Of a stretch of DNA of 64,000 bases, positions 1-9,100 are shown piece after piece. Where the stretch lies: positions 1 through 64,000 of the forward strand of contig JBFWYD010000032.1 of the NCBI GenBank assembly GCA_050186825.1, given 5' to 3'. Position 1 is the stretch's first letter. The number at the start of each line of letters is the position of its first letter. The notes beneath the pieces were generated by a model. The model was not told the DNA's origin. It made no database searches and was given only the letters and a program-made list of their open reading frames with translations. This DNA is from NORP233 sp050186825 (lineage in GTDB: Bacteria; Planctomycetota; J058). A program made the translations under genes and the position numbers.

Positions 1-1482
1 CTGGGGATGAGCGGGAGCTTCGGCCCGTCGCCGGGGGCGAGCGGGAGCTTCGGCCCGTCGCCGGGGATGAGCGGGAGCTTCGGCCCGTCGCCGGGGGCGA
101 GCGGGAGCTTCGGCCCCTCGCCGGGGATGAGCGGGAGCTTCGGCCCCTCGCCGGGGGCGAGCGGGAGCTTCGGCCCGTCGCCGGGGGCGAGCGGGAGCTT
201 CGGCCCCTCGCCTGGGGCGAGCGGGAGCTTCGGTCCGCCGGTGGGGGCGAGCGGCGGCTTCTCCTTGCCGCCGATGGCGAGCGCGCCGCCGCCGCCCATG
301 CCGGCCGCGCCGCCGCCGATGCCGGCCGCGCCACCCGCGCCATCCAGGCCGCCGCTGGTGCCAGCCTTCGACTCGAACATCTCGCTGGAGTTCGACTTCT
401 CCGCGGCGCCCGCGCCGACCGCTGCGCCGGGCTTCGACCCGGGCGGGCTGGACGCGGGCTTCGACCCGAACGGCGAGACCCTGGGGCCGGGGACCCCGCT
501 CGCGATGGCCCCGGCCGAGGCGCTGGCCGCGGCACCTGCCGCGCCGCCGGCTGCGCCCGAGGAGGAGAGCGAGGACGAGGCGGAGGAGTCGCCGGCGAAG
601 AAGCGGCCCTCCGCCCGCACCAAGGGCTCCGGACGCAGCGCGGGCCCGCGCCGGGGCGCCAGCAGCCGCCGCAGCGCGGCCGCCCCGCCGCCGGCCGCCG
701 GGATGAACAAGGGGCTCCTGCTCGGCGGGGTGGGCGCCGTCGTGGTCGTGCTCGTGCTCCTGGTGGTGATGTTCGGCGCCAGCGGCGGCGGGGGCGGGAA
801 GACCAAGAAGACCGCGCAGGGCGACAAGACGGAGCCCCAGGACGGGAGCGAGCCAGGCGGGGAGAAGACCGGCGAGGAGAAGACCGGCGGGGAGAAGACC
901 GGCGAGGAGCAGACCGGCGCGGAGAAGACCGGCGAGGAGAAGACCGGCAGCGACCCGGGCCCGCTGGTGCGCAAGACGCGCAAGGCGGGCGGCGACGTCG
1001 AGGGGGACCCCTTCAAGGAGGAGCCCGGGCTGACCAAGGAAGGGCGCGAGGAGCGCGCCAGCATGGCCGCCGAGCGCCCGCTGGCCAACGCCTGGGAGCT
1101 GGCCGACGGCGAGAAGTACGACGAGGCGATCGAGCTCCTGAGCGACCTGCGCAAGCGCTGGCCGAACTGGCTGGCCGACACCGAGGCCCTGGTCGACGTG
1201 AAGAAGAAGCTGGCCGAGTACCGGCGCAGGGCGACCTTCAGCGCCCAGCTCGAGGGCGCGCTGAAGGAGGGCCCGAGCTCGGAGAAGCTCAAGCGCTGGG
1301 TCAAGCGGGTCGAGGGCGAGGGCGTGCCCGAGGACCTCAAGCAGCTCCCCGTGATCGCGCGCTTCAAGCAGCGGGCGGAGGAGGTGCTCGGGCTCGAGGC
1401 CTACCGCAAGCTCGAGATGGAGACGATCGACCTCGGCGACGTCGAGAAGGACCTGGCCCCGAGCGGGGGCGACCAGGAGTAG
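1..1482 (+). CDS. Low-complexity single-pass membrane protein, 5' end outside window
   Basis: The reading frame is open from the left edge, so the first Met at position 7 is probably internal. Counting from that Met, the protein has eight decapeptide repeats of the form (M/A)SGSFGPSPG (residues 1-80), then a Pro/Ala-rich stretch, a basic patch (about 195-225), one membrane helix (about 237-257, Val/Leu-rich), a Glu/Lys/Thr-Gly repeat tract (about 275-320) and a charged helical C-terminal region (about 345-491) that could hold one TPR-like hairpin. The basic patch just before the helix suggests the N-terminal part is cytoplasmic and the C-terminal part is outside. I do not recognise a family. 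The repeats could be the tail of a larger protein such as a kinase or FHA protein whose catalytic part lies upstream; this is inference. Confidence 0.7.
   Translation: MGMSGSFGPSPGASGSFGPSPGMSGSFGPSPGASGSFGPSPGMSGSFGPSPGASGSFGPSPGASGSFGPSPGASGSFGPPVGASGGFSLPPMASAPPPPMPAAPPPMPAAPPAPSRPPLVPAFDSNISLEFDFSAAPAPTAAPGFDPGGLDAGFDPNGETLGPGTPLAMAPAEALAAAPAAPPAAPEEESEDEAEESPAKKRPSARTKGSGRSAGPRRGASSRRSAAAPPPAAGMNKGLLLGGVGAVVVVLVLLVVMFGASGGGGGKTKKTAQGDKTEPQDGSEPGGEKTGEEKTGGEKTGEEQTGAEKTGEEKTGSDPGPLVRKTRKAGGDVEGDPFKEEPGLTKEGREERASMAAERPLANAWELADGEKYDEAIELLSDLRKRWPNWLADTEALVDVKKKLAEYRRRATFSAQLEGALKEGPSSEKLKRWVKRVEGEGVPEDLKQLPVIARFKQRAEEVLGLEAYRKLEMETIDLGDVEKDLAPSGGDQE
7..246 (+). repeat. Eight tandem 30-bp repeats encoding a decapeptide
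   Basis: Units start every 30 bp from position 7 and are nearly identical, differing mainly in the first codon (ATG or GCG) and in the wobble base of one Ser codon. The last unit (217-246) is diverged and a ninth degenerate unit follows. Bases 1-6 match the end of an earlier unit, so the array continues to the left of the window. The unit length is a multiple of three and the frame is kept, so copy number changes alter protein length without breaking it. Confidence 0.9.
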
Positions 1483-1566
1483 CGCGTCGGTTGCGCCGCG
1501 CGCGGCCGGCGAGAAGATCGCAGGACCCAGCCAGGACCCAAGGCAGGGCCCAACCCAGGAGGAGCC

Positions 1567-2376
1567 GTGGGACAGATCGACAGCGCCGCGATCCACCTCC
1601 GCACCCGCGACCGCGTCAAGCTCATCGACGCGCTGCGGGCGCTCTGCCAGGCCGAAGGTCTCCGCCCCGTCCTGGGCGAGGCGCGCGAGCGCCCGCCGCG
1701 GGGGGCCCGTCGCTTCCTGCTCCTCCCTCCCGCCGGGCAGTGGACCACCCTCGTCCCGGAGGACGCGGGTCGCGCCCGCGACCTGGCCCGCGACCTCTCG
1801 CTCGCGGGGGAGGTCCCGGCCCTGGCCGTGCTCCTGGTCGACGACGGCTTCGCCTTCGCCTACGAGGCCTACGACGCCAAGGGCAAGGAGGTGGACGCCT
1901 ACCACTCCTGCCCCGACGCCGAGCTCCCCTTCGGCGCGCCCGACGTCCCCGACGCCGAGCTGGACCGGACCCGCGGCGAGCCGAGCAAGCTCTCCGCGCT
2001 CGGCGTGAGCCCCGAGGCGATCGAGAAGGTCGCGCCGGTGCTCGCCGACGCCCGCATCGAGCGGCTGGCCGACCACGACGTCTCGAAGGGCAAGTACGCC
2101 GACGCCGAGCGGCCGCTCGGGATCTTCAACAAGGCCCTCGGCCTGGGCGACGCGCTCGAGGAGGGCTTCGACGCGCTGTGGGACCTCGGCCTCGAGGAGG
2201 AGGGCGAGGCCGACCTCCGCTACCTGGTCTACGCGCCGCCCAAGGAGCAGCAGGGCCTGCGCGGCCTGTGGGGCCGCCTGCGCGGCAAGCAGGAGGAGCA
2301 GGCCGACGAGGCCGAGGAGGACGAGGAGGAGCCCGAGGACGAGGACGAGCCCCTCGACGAGGAGGACGACGACTAG
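1567..2376 (+). CDS. Hypothetical acidic-tailed protein
   Basis: A 269-aa soluble protein with a GTG start directly preceded by a strong purine-rich ribosome site (AGGAGGAG at 1557-1564), which fixes the start. There is no signal peptide or membrane segment. The C-terminal 30 residues are almost only Asp and Glu. The central part is mixed alpha/beta and Asp-rich but I recognise no family. It lies 84 bp downstream of the low-complexity membrane protein on the same strand and may share its transcript. A longer overlapping frame exists on both strands but is only a GC-driven shadow. Confidence 0.65.
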   Translation: MGQIDSAAIHLRTRDRVKLIDALRALCQAEGLRPVLGEARERPPRGARRFLLLPPAGQWTTLVPEDAGRARDLARDLSLAGEVPALAVLLVDDGFAFAYEAYDAKGKEVDAYHSCPDAELPFGAPDVPDAELDRTRGEPSKLSALGVSPEAIEKVAPVLADARIERLADHDVSKGKYADAERPLGIFNKALGLGDALEEGFDALWDLGLEEEGEADLRYLVYAPPKEQQGLRGLWGRLRGKQEEQADEAEEDEEEPEDEDEPLDEEDDD

Positions 2377-2744
2377 ACGCCAGACCACGATTCCGAGGGG
2401 TCACGATCGAGCGCGTCTCGCGCATTCGAGCCCCAGGACCGTGACCCCTCGGAGTCGTGCTCTGACGGCTGAAGAAGTGTGACTCCCCAGTGGTCAGGGC
2501 CGGAAAGCCAGGCCCAAGGCAGGCTGCGAGCGGCTCAATAGCGCGCGCTCTTGCTGACGCCCATCGCTGCCGCGCCTTGGCGACGGGCTGACGCCGTTCG
2601 GCTTGGGCGCCTTGGCAGAGGAATCTTGGCTGGCGCCTCTGGCCTGAGCGCCACGGCGCAACCACCGATGATCCTGGCCTTCGGGGAGTGCTTGCGGTCC
2701 CGGCCGGGTCGCGGTGAGACTCGGCCCTTCACCAGGAGGACCGC
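2377..2744. other. Intergenic region with a long hairpin
   Basis: This 368-bp gap between two plus-strand genes holds one 23-bp near-perfect inverted repeat: arms 2383-2405 and 2440-2462 differ at only two positions, with a 34-nt loop that itself contains a shorter inverted repeat (GCGCG...CGCGC). No T-run follows, so it would be a factor-dependent terminator or an RNA-processing hairpin rather than a classical intrinsic terminator. The rest (2463-2744) shows no credible gene; the ribosome site of the next gene lies at its end. Confidence 0.7.
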
Positions 2745-3866
2745 ATGACCGTCGCGCTGCTGATCGGCACGAGGAAGGGGCTCTGGATCCTGCGCGCGGA
2801 CGCGGATCGCACGAGCTGGAGCCTGAGCGCTCCCCAGCACTTCGGCCGGACCGTGCACCACGCCGTGCTCGACCCGAGGGACGGTCGCACGCTGCTGGCC
2901 GCGGTGCGCACCGGGCACCTGGGGCCGACGCTCTTCCGCTCGACCGACCTCGGCGAGACCTGGGAGGAGTCCAAGGCGCCGCCGGCCTTCCCCAAGGTCG
3001 AGCCGGCCGAGGGGAAGAAGGCCAAGGCCGTGAACCACACCTTCTGGCTCACCCCTGGGCACCCCTCGCAGCCGGGCACCTGGTACGCCGGGACCTCGCC
3101 CTTCGGCCTGTTCCGCAGCGAGGACGCCGGCGCGAGCTGGGCCCCGGTCAGCGGCTACAACGACCACCCCGACCTCGGGAAGTGGGGCGGCGAGGAGACG
3201 CCCGACGGGCCGAAGCTGCACTCGATCCTGGTGGACCCGCGCGACGCCGCGCATCTCTACGTGAGCATGTCGGGCGGCGGGACCTTCGAGAGCAAGGACG
3301 CCGGCGCGACCTGGAAGCCGCTCAACAAGGGCATCGCGATGGACTTCGCCCCGCCCGGCGACTACGAGTACGGCCACGACCCGCACTGCGTGGTCCTGCA
3401 CCCGCTCGACCCGAACCGGATCTACCAGCAGAACCACTGCGGGATCTACCGCATCGACCGCCCCGGCGAGAGGTGGACCCGGATCGGGGACAACATGCCC
3501 CGCGAGATCCGCGACATCGGCTTCCCGCTCGTGGTCCATCCGCGCGACCTCGACACCGCCTGGGTGTGGCCGATGGACGGGACCGACGTGTGGCCGCGCA
3601 CGGCCCCCGGCGGGCGCCCGGCGGCCTATCGCACCCGGGACGGCGGCCAGAGCTGGGAGCGCCAGGACGTGGGGCTGCCGCAGGAGCAGGCCTGGTTCAG
3701 CGTGAAGCGCCAGTGCATGAGCACCGACCAGCAGGACCCGCTCGGGCTCTACGTGGGCACCTCGAGCGGGGCCGTGTTCGCGAGCCGCGACGAGGGCGCG
3801 CGCTGGACCCAGATCGCGGCGCACCTGCCCCACGTCTACAGCGTCGAGGCCGCGGAGCTGGCGTGA
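2745..3866 (+). CDS. Asp-box (BNR-type) beta-propeller protein
   Basis: A 373-aa protein of the WD40/YVTN/BNR-like (sortilin/sialidase-fold) type. Five Asp-box motifs of the form S/T-x-D-x-G-x-x-W are visible: STDLGETW, SEDAGASW, SKDAGATW, TRDGGQSW and SRDEGARW. These mark turns between propeller blades. It has no signal peptide, so it is probably cytoplasmic. The sialidase catalytic residues cannot be confirmed, so enzyme activity should not be assumed. AGGAGG lies six to seven bases before the ATG. Its stop overlaps the GTG start of a MoaD/ThiS-like gene, implying coupled translation and a shared job. Confidence 0.85.
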   Translation: MTVALLIGTRKGLWILRADADRTSWSLSAPQHFGRTVHHAVLDPRDGRTLLAAVRTGHLGPTLFRSTDLGETWEESKAPPAFPKVEPAEGKKAKAVNHTFWLTPGHPSQPGTWYAGTSPFGLFRSEDAGASWAPVSGYNDHPDLGKWGGEETPDGPKLHSILVDPRDAAHLYVSMSGGGTFESKDAGATWKPLNKGIAMDFAPPGDYEYGHDPHCVVLHPLDPNRIYQQNHCGIYRIDRPGERWTRIGDNMPREIRDIGFPLVVHPRDLDTAWVWPMDGTDVWPRTAPGGRPAAYRTRDGGQSWERQDVGLPQEQAWFSVKRQCMSTDQQDPLGLYVGTSSGAVFASRDEGARWTQIAAHLPHVYSVEAAELA

Positions 3867-4123
3867 TCGTCCGCCTCCCCTCGCTGCTCGACTCCTACAC
3901 CGGCGGGACGCGCCAGCTCGAGGCCGAGGGCGCCACGGTCGGCGAGGTGCTCGCGGAGCTCGAGCGCCGCTACCCGGGGCTGCGCTTCCGGGTGATCGAC
4001 GAGCAGGACCGGATCCGCACCCACATCAAGATCTTCGTGGGCGACGGCCTGGCCCGGAGCCTCGAGCATCCGATCGGCCCGGGCGAGGCGCTCCAGATCG
4101 TGGGCGCGCTCTCGGGCGGCTGA
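3863..4123 (+). CDS. MoaD/ThiS-type ubiquitin-like sulfur-carrier protein
   Basis: An 86-aa protein starting at GTG 3863, which overlaps the stop codon of the propeller gene (GTGA). It ends in LSGG, the C-terminal di-glycine tail that is adenylated and thiocarboxylated in MoaD, ThiS and archaeal SAMP proteins. The length, the Leu-rich helix after the first strand (VGEVLAELERRYPG) and the late hydrophobic strand (ALQIVGALSGG) fit the beta-grasp fold. No moaE, thiG, moeB or thiF gene lies nearby, so its partner is unknown. The fixed association with a propeller gene suggests a role other than plain molybdopterin or thiamin synthesis; this is inference. Confidence 0.85.
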   Translation: MIVRLPSLLDSYTGGTRQLEAEGATVGEVLAELERRYPGLRFRVIDEQDRIRTHIKIFVGDGLARSLEHPIGPGEALQIVGALSGG

Positions 4124-5401
4124 TCAGTCGACCCGCGGGATCCCCAGCGCCTCGAGGCGCGCCACGAGGTCGTGGGCCTCGCGCTCGCGCGCGGGCACGC
4201 GCACGCTCGCGAGCCGGCGGCGCACGCGCACCAGGACCCCGGCCTCGGCCACCTGGAAGCCCGTGACCCGGGCCCAGGGCACGCGCGTGCCCGACCACTC
4301 GGGGCCCACGTCCAGCAGCAGCCCGTCGTCGTCGACGGCGACCGTGCGGCCGCGGCCGTGCAGCCACAGGAGCAGGACCACGCCTGCCAGCGCGGAGACG
4401 ACCGCCCACGCGATCAGGAAGGCCGGGTTCAGCTGAGGCACCTGCCAGAGCAGGCGCCGGAGCAGGGCCAGGGCGTTGCCCGCGTTGCTGCCGCCGAGCG
4501 AGATCACGGGCAGCAGCGCGAGCAGGGCCAGCGGCTCGCCCCACCAGGGCAGGGGCGCGCCCGCGTAGGTCGCGCGATCCGGGCGATCCGTGGCGCCGGT
4601 CGCGCACGCGGAGTGCTCGCGCGAGAGCCAGGCCAGCCCGATCCCGAACAGGGGGGCCTGGAGCACCACGCCGAGCGCGAGCAGCAGCCAGGCGCCGAGG
4701 CGCAGGCCGGTGGTCAGGATCAGCGCGATGGCCGCGCCGAACAGGAGCGCGTCGAACAGGAGGATCAGGCCCAGGTAGCCGAGCAGCCGCAGGCGGGCGC
4801 CGCGGGCGATCTCCCAGCCCGCGCTCAGCGCGGCCAGCGGGCCGAGGTCGCGCGTGACGACGAGCTGGAGCACCCACACCCACGCGACCCAGCTCGCGAC
4901 CTCGAGCCCTTGCACCAGGGGCAGGAGCCCGAGCGGCACCGTGCGGAAGGCCAGCGCGACGGGGAGGTAGAAGACGGTGCAGGCCGCGACCACTAGCCCC
5001 CAGGTCACGGTCGCGCGCACGAGCCGGCGCCCCTCGCCGAACAGCGCGCGGGCCTGGGCCCGACCCTCGACCGCGTCGGCGCACATCCGGATCAGGCCGC
5101 TGAGCAGCCAGGCCACGGCCAGGACCCAGAGGGCCATCCCGCCCGTGACCGCGGCCTCGAGCGAGAGCCCGAGCTGGCGGGTGGCGAGCACCAGCCCCGC
5201 GAAGCCGGCTCCGACGAGCACGAACAGCGCCAGCAGCGCGCGCAGGAAGGCCCAGCGGCAGGCGATCAGCGCGCGGGCGCCGACGGCCAGCGCGCGCAGG
5301 GGGCCCGGGGGGGTCGGGGCGGGCGGGGAGGCGGTGGCGGGTTCCACGTCGCCCCTTCCTAGCGCGATCGCCGGCTCGGGACAAAGCGAGGTCGGGGTCA
5401 T
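4124..5401 (-). CDS. Polytopic membrane protein with C-terminal PH-like domain
   Basis: A 425-aa protein with about eight to nine predicted hydrophobic helices between residues 35 and 350, then a soluble tail (about 355-425) that looks like a bacterial PH-like strand-rich domain (VAVDDDGLLLDVGPEW ... VPWARVTGFQVAEAG). The family is otherwise unknown. It is convergent with the ubiquitin-like gene and the two stop codons abut exactly in the palindrome TGATCA (4121-4126), leaving no room for a terminator. The ATG at 5401 is used because hydrophobic segments start soon after. Function not assigned. Confidence 0.7.
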   Translation of the reverse strand: MTPTSLCPEPAIALGRGDVEPATASPPAPTPPGPLRALAVGARALIACRWAFLRALLALFVLVGAGFAGLVLATRQLGLSLEAAVTGGMALWVLAVAWLLSGLIRMCADAVEGRAQARALFGEGRRLVRATVTWGLVVAACTVFYLPVALAFRTVPLGLLPLVQGLEVASWVAWVWVLQLVVTRDLGPLAALSAGWEIARGARLRLLGYLGLILLFDALLFGAAIALILTTGLRLGAWLLLALGVVLQAPLFGIGLAWLSREHSACATGATDRPDRATYAGAPLPWWGEPLALLALLPVISLGGSNAGNALALLRRLLWQVPQLNPAFLIAWAVVSALAGVVLLLWLHGRGRTVAVDDDGLLLDVGPEWSGTRVPWARVTGFQVAEAGVLVRVRRRLASVRVPAREREAHDLVARLEALGIPRVD

Positions 5402-5529
5402 TGGGCTCCTCCCGACGGGCCCGTGTCACAACCGCCGTGCCCTCCAGCAGCTCCCCGAAGTCACGCACTGGCCGAGGCGTACGTCCCGTGAACCGCCCGA
5501 TATCCGCCGTTCCAGCTCGGGATCTGGCG

Positions 5530-6036
5530 CTAGCGCGCGCGAAGCTCGGCCCGCACGAGCTCCAGCGCCTGGCCGAGCAGGTTCTGGCCGCGCCAGGTGC
5601 TGGGGTCGAGGGCCCGCGGGTCGTCGGCCCGCAGCCCGATCCCCCAGATCCGATCGTAGGGGCTGGCCTCGACCAGGGTCTTGTCGCCGGTCGCCAGGAG
5701 CGCCGCGCGCATCTCGGCGTTCTGGGAGAACTTGGCCCGGTTGCCGCGCACGACCACGTCCAGGCGGGCGGCCTCCCAGGCGCCGTTCTCGTAGCCCTGG
5801 ACCTGGCGGCCGAGGGCCTTCTGCTGCTTGGGGCTGGCGGTCGCGAGGATCCGGGCCAAGGTCTCCTGGTCCGCGAACAGGCGGGCCTTCTCGGCCATCA
5901 TGAACTGCTCGGCGCAGCCGTAGCGCACGCCCTCGACCTCGAAGGTCGCGGCGGTCCACTGGCTGAACACGCCGGGCGGCTGCCAGAACAGGACCAGGGT
6001 CTCGGTCTCGATCACGCTCGAGCCGTCGAAGCTCAC
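5530..6036 (-). CDS. NADAR (YbiA-like) family N-glycosidase
   Basis: A 168-aa protein of the NADAR/YbiA family. Characteristic motifs are FSQW near the N-terminus, the AEQFMMAEKARLF helix, GNRAKFSQN, and LVEASPYDRIWGIG near the C-terminus, which carries the conserved Glu, Asp and Trp of the active site. Family members remove riboflavin-pathway intermediates (YbiA) or hydrolyse ADP-ribose from guanine in DNA and RNA. The start chosen is GTG 6036, preceded by a G-rich site (GAGAGAGGGGGAG); the frame stays open far upstream but those residues have no family similarity. The family assignment is strong; which of the two substrates applies here is open. Confidence 0.9.
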   Translation of the reverse strand: MSFDGSSVIETETLVLFWQPPGVFSQWTAATFEVEGVRYGCAEQFMMAEKARLFADQETLARILATASPKQQKALGRQVQGYENGAWEAARLDVVVRGNRAKFSQNAEMRAALLATGDKTLVEASPYDRIWGIGLRADDPRALDPSTWRGQNLLGQALELVRAELRAR

Positions 6037-6141
6037 GGGCTCCCCCTCTCTCGCGCGCAGGACCAAAGGCGGGCCCGCGCCTGTCGGCGGCGTCACTCTA
6101 AGGCGCGCGGGCGGGCGCGGGCCGGCGGCTAAGATCCCGGC

Positions 6142-9100
6142 GTGCTGGGACCCGCCGAACGAGCCGTGGTCGATGCCGCGATCGCGAGGGGCTACCTGTC
6201 CCGGGAGCAGGTCGAGGCGGCCTTGCGCGCGGCCAGCGGCAACCCGCTCGCCGCCCTCGCGCCCTTGCTCCGCGCCGAGCAGCTCCACGCCCTGCGCGAG
6301 GTCCACGCCCAGGCGCTGGCCCAGGAGCGGGCCCCGCAGCGCGGGCAGAGCGGCTCGCTGGCGGCATCGGTCTACCCCTCGGAGCGGCTGGCCAAGGGCG
6401 AGAGCGGGGCCTCCTCGGTCTCGGGTCGCCACACCCTCGCGCCGGGCGCCGTCTTCGGGCGCTACCGGCTCGTGCGCGAGCTCGGCCGCGGCGGGATGGG
6501 CGCGGTGTTCCTGGCCGAGGACGCGGCCCTCGGGCGCGAGGTCGCGTTGAAGGTGCTCCTGGATGCGGCGCCCTCGCAGCAGGCGGTCGAGCGCTTCCTG
6601 ACCGAGGCCCGCGCCGCGGCGAAGCTCAGCCACCGCGCGCTGGTCGCGGTCCACGACGCCGGCGAGGTCGAGGGGCGGCTCTACATGACGCAGGCCCTGG
6701 TCGAGGGCGAGTCCCTCGACGACCGGCTCAAGCGCGGCGGGCCGCTCCCGCCGGAGCAGGCCGCGGCCCTGGTCCGCGAGCTCGCGCTCGGGCTCGAGCA
6801 CGCCCACGAGCGCGGGGTCCTGCATCGCGACCTCAAGCCCAGCAACGTGCTCCTCGACCGCGGCGACCGCCCGCTCGTGACCGACTTCGGGCTGGCGCGC
6901 GACCGCGAGTCGGCCCAGAGCCTGACCCAGACCGGGCACATCCTGGGCACGCCCGCCTACATGTCGCCCGAGCAGGCCGACGGCCAGGGACATCGCGCCG
7001 ACGCGCGCACCGACGTCTACGGGCTGGGCGCGATCCTCTACGCGGCGCTCTGCGGCCAGGCCCCCTTCGTCGGGTCGAGTGTGCTGGGCATCCTCCAGGC
7101 CGTGATCGGCGAGCCGCCGCCGCCGCCCTCGAGGGTGCTCGGGCGCGGGCTGCCCGCGGAGCTCGAGGCGGTCTGCCTGCGCTGCCTCGAGAAGTCGCCC
7201 GCGGCGCGCTTCCCGAGCGCGGCCGCCCTGGCCGCGGCCCTCGACCCCGGCGGCGCGGGCGCCGCGCCGCACGGACGCGCGCGCGGCTCGCGCGCGCAGC
7301 TGGTGCTCGGGGCGGGGCTGGCGCTGGGCCTGGCGGTCGGCGTGGTCCTGGCCTGGCGCGGCCGCGTCGCGGGGGCTGCGCCCTCGCCTGGACCCAGCGG
7401 GGCGCGTTCAGCGACCTCGGTCGCCAGCCCCTCGCCTGCCGCGAGCCCCTCGCCCGCGACGACCGAGTCGCCGGTCGTCAGGCGCCTGGCGCGCGGCGAG
7501 CTGCTCGAGGGGCCGGGCTGGGCGCTCGTGAACGACCTGACGCTGGGCGAGGTGAAGGAGCGGGTCGAGGCGCAGCGCGCGCGTGGGATGGCCATCGCGT
7601 CGGTGACGATGAACGGCGACGAGGAGCCCTACACCACCAGCCTGGTGTTCGTGGCCGACCCCGCGCCCTACGAGCTCGTCTACCCAGACGACCCCGCCTC
7701 GGGCGAGAAGCGGCGCCAGCTGACCAGCCGCGAGGGCGGCTACCGCTGGGCGCGGATGGTGGTCACCCCCCTGGGCGAGCGGAAGGCGCTCTCGGTGTTC
7801 GTGAAGGACGGGCGCGGCTGGACCTGGGACATGAACCGCACGGCCGGCCACGTGGCCGCCACCGCCCAGCGCAACGCGGCCGCCGGGCGCAACCTGGACT
7901 GGATCTGCGCCGGGCGCGTCGAGGGCTATCCGATCTCGAGCCTGTTCGCGGCCGACACGCCGACCACCCGCTTCCTGGCCGGGATGAGCCCGGGCGCCCT
8001 GCGCGCGGTGCTCCTCCAGCAGTCGGCCGAGGGGCAGGGCTGGCTCGGCTGCCTGGCGGGCTACGCGACCGGCGCGGCCGAGGAGTACTCCGCCCTGTGG
8101 CGCGAAGACGGCGCGCGCGAGGGCCTGACCTTCTTCGAGCAGCCGGGCGACGACCTGCGCGCCACCGCGGAGCTGCTCGGCCAGCGCGAGGGATACCTGC
8201 CGGTCTTCCTCCAGCAGCGCGGCACGCGCGCCGCGCCGCGCTACTGCTCGACCTGGGTGCGCGACCCGCGGGCCGCGACCTTCGTGGCCCGCGGCGACGA
8301 CCCGCTCGGGCTGGGGCCCGCGGTGCGGGACTTCCTGGCCGCGCGCGACGTCCCGCGCGCCGCGCTGGCCGTGGTGCGCGGCGGCCGGCTGGTCCAGGCC
8401 CAGGGCTTCTCGCGCCTGCCGGCCAGCGCCCCGCCCACCGAGCCGCGCAGCCGCTTCCGCCTGGGCGGCCTGTCGTTCCTCCTGACGGCGGCCGCGGCCC
8501 TGCGCGCGGTGGACGCGGGCGCGCTGCGCCTGGACGGCGCCCTGGCGCAGCTCGCGCCGCAGCTCGCCCAGCGCCTGGGGGCCGGGGACGCGCGCGCGCG
8601 CCAGGTGACCCTGCGCCAGCTGCTCCAGCAGCGGGCGGGGTGGGCGCCCCTCCCGTCCGCGAGCGCGCTCCCCGACGCCGCGCGCCTCGACGACGACCCG
8701 CCGGACGGCCTGCCGAAGCCGCGCACGCCGCAGGCGGCCCTCGAGGAGCTGGCCCGCGCGCGCCTGGCGCGCGACCCGGGCGCCGCGCGCGAGGTCTCCG
8801 AGCGCGCCGGCCTGGTCCTGGGCGCGGCGCTCGCGTCGGACGGCGACTACCTGGCGCGCGTGCGCGCGAGCGTGCTCGCCCCGCTCGGGCTGAAGGGTTG
8901 CGCCCCCGCGGCCTCCCACGCAGCGGGCGTCCTCCCCGGCGAGGTCGGCTACGCCGGCGCGCCCCTCGCGCTCGACGAGACCGGGCGCGGGATCGCGCCC
9001 CGGCAGTACGCGCTCGAGCTCGAGCCCTACGTCGCGGCCCGCGGCTGGGTCGGCACGGCGCCGGACGTGGCGCGCCTCCTGCTCGCGCTCGCCGGGGAGC

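Noticed and set aside
7..246. Possible CRISPR-like or satellite repeat array
   Set aside because: The units are directly adjacent with no spacers, are a multiple of three, and are read in frame as a decapeptide; they are a coding tandem repeat.
2745..3866. Exo-alpha-sialidase
   Set aside because: Asp boxes show only the fold. The Arg triad of sialidases could not be identified and there is no signal peptide.
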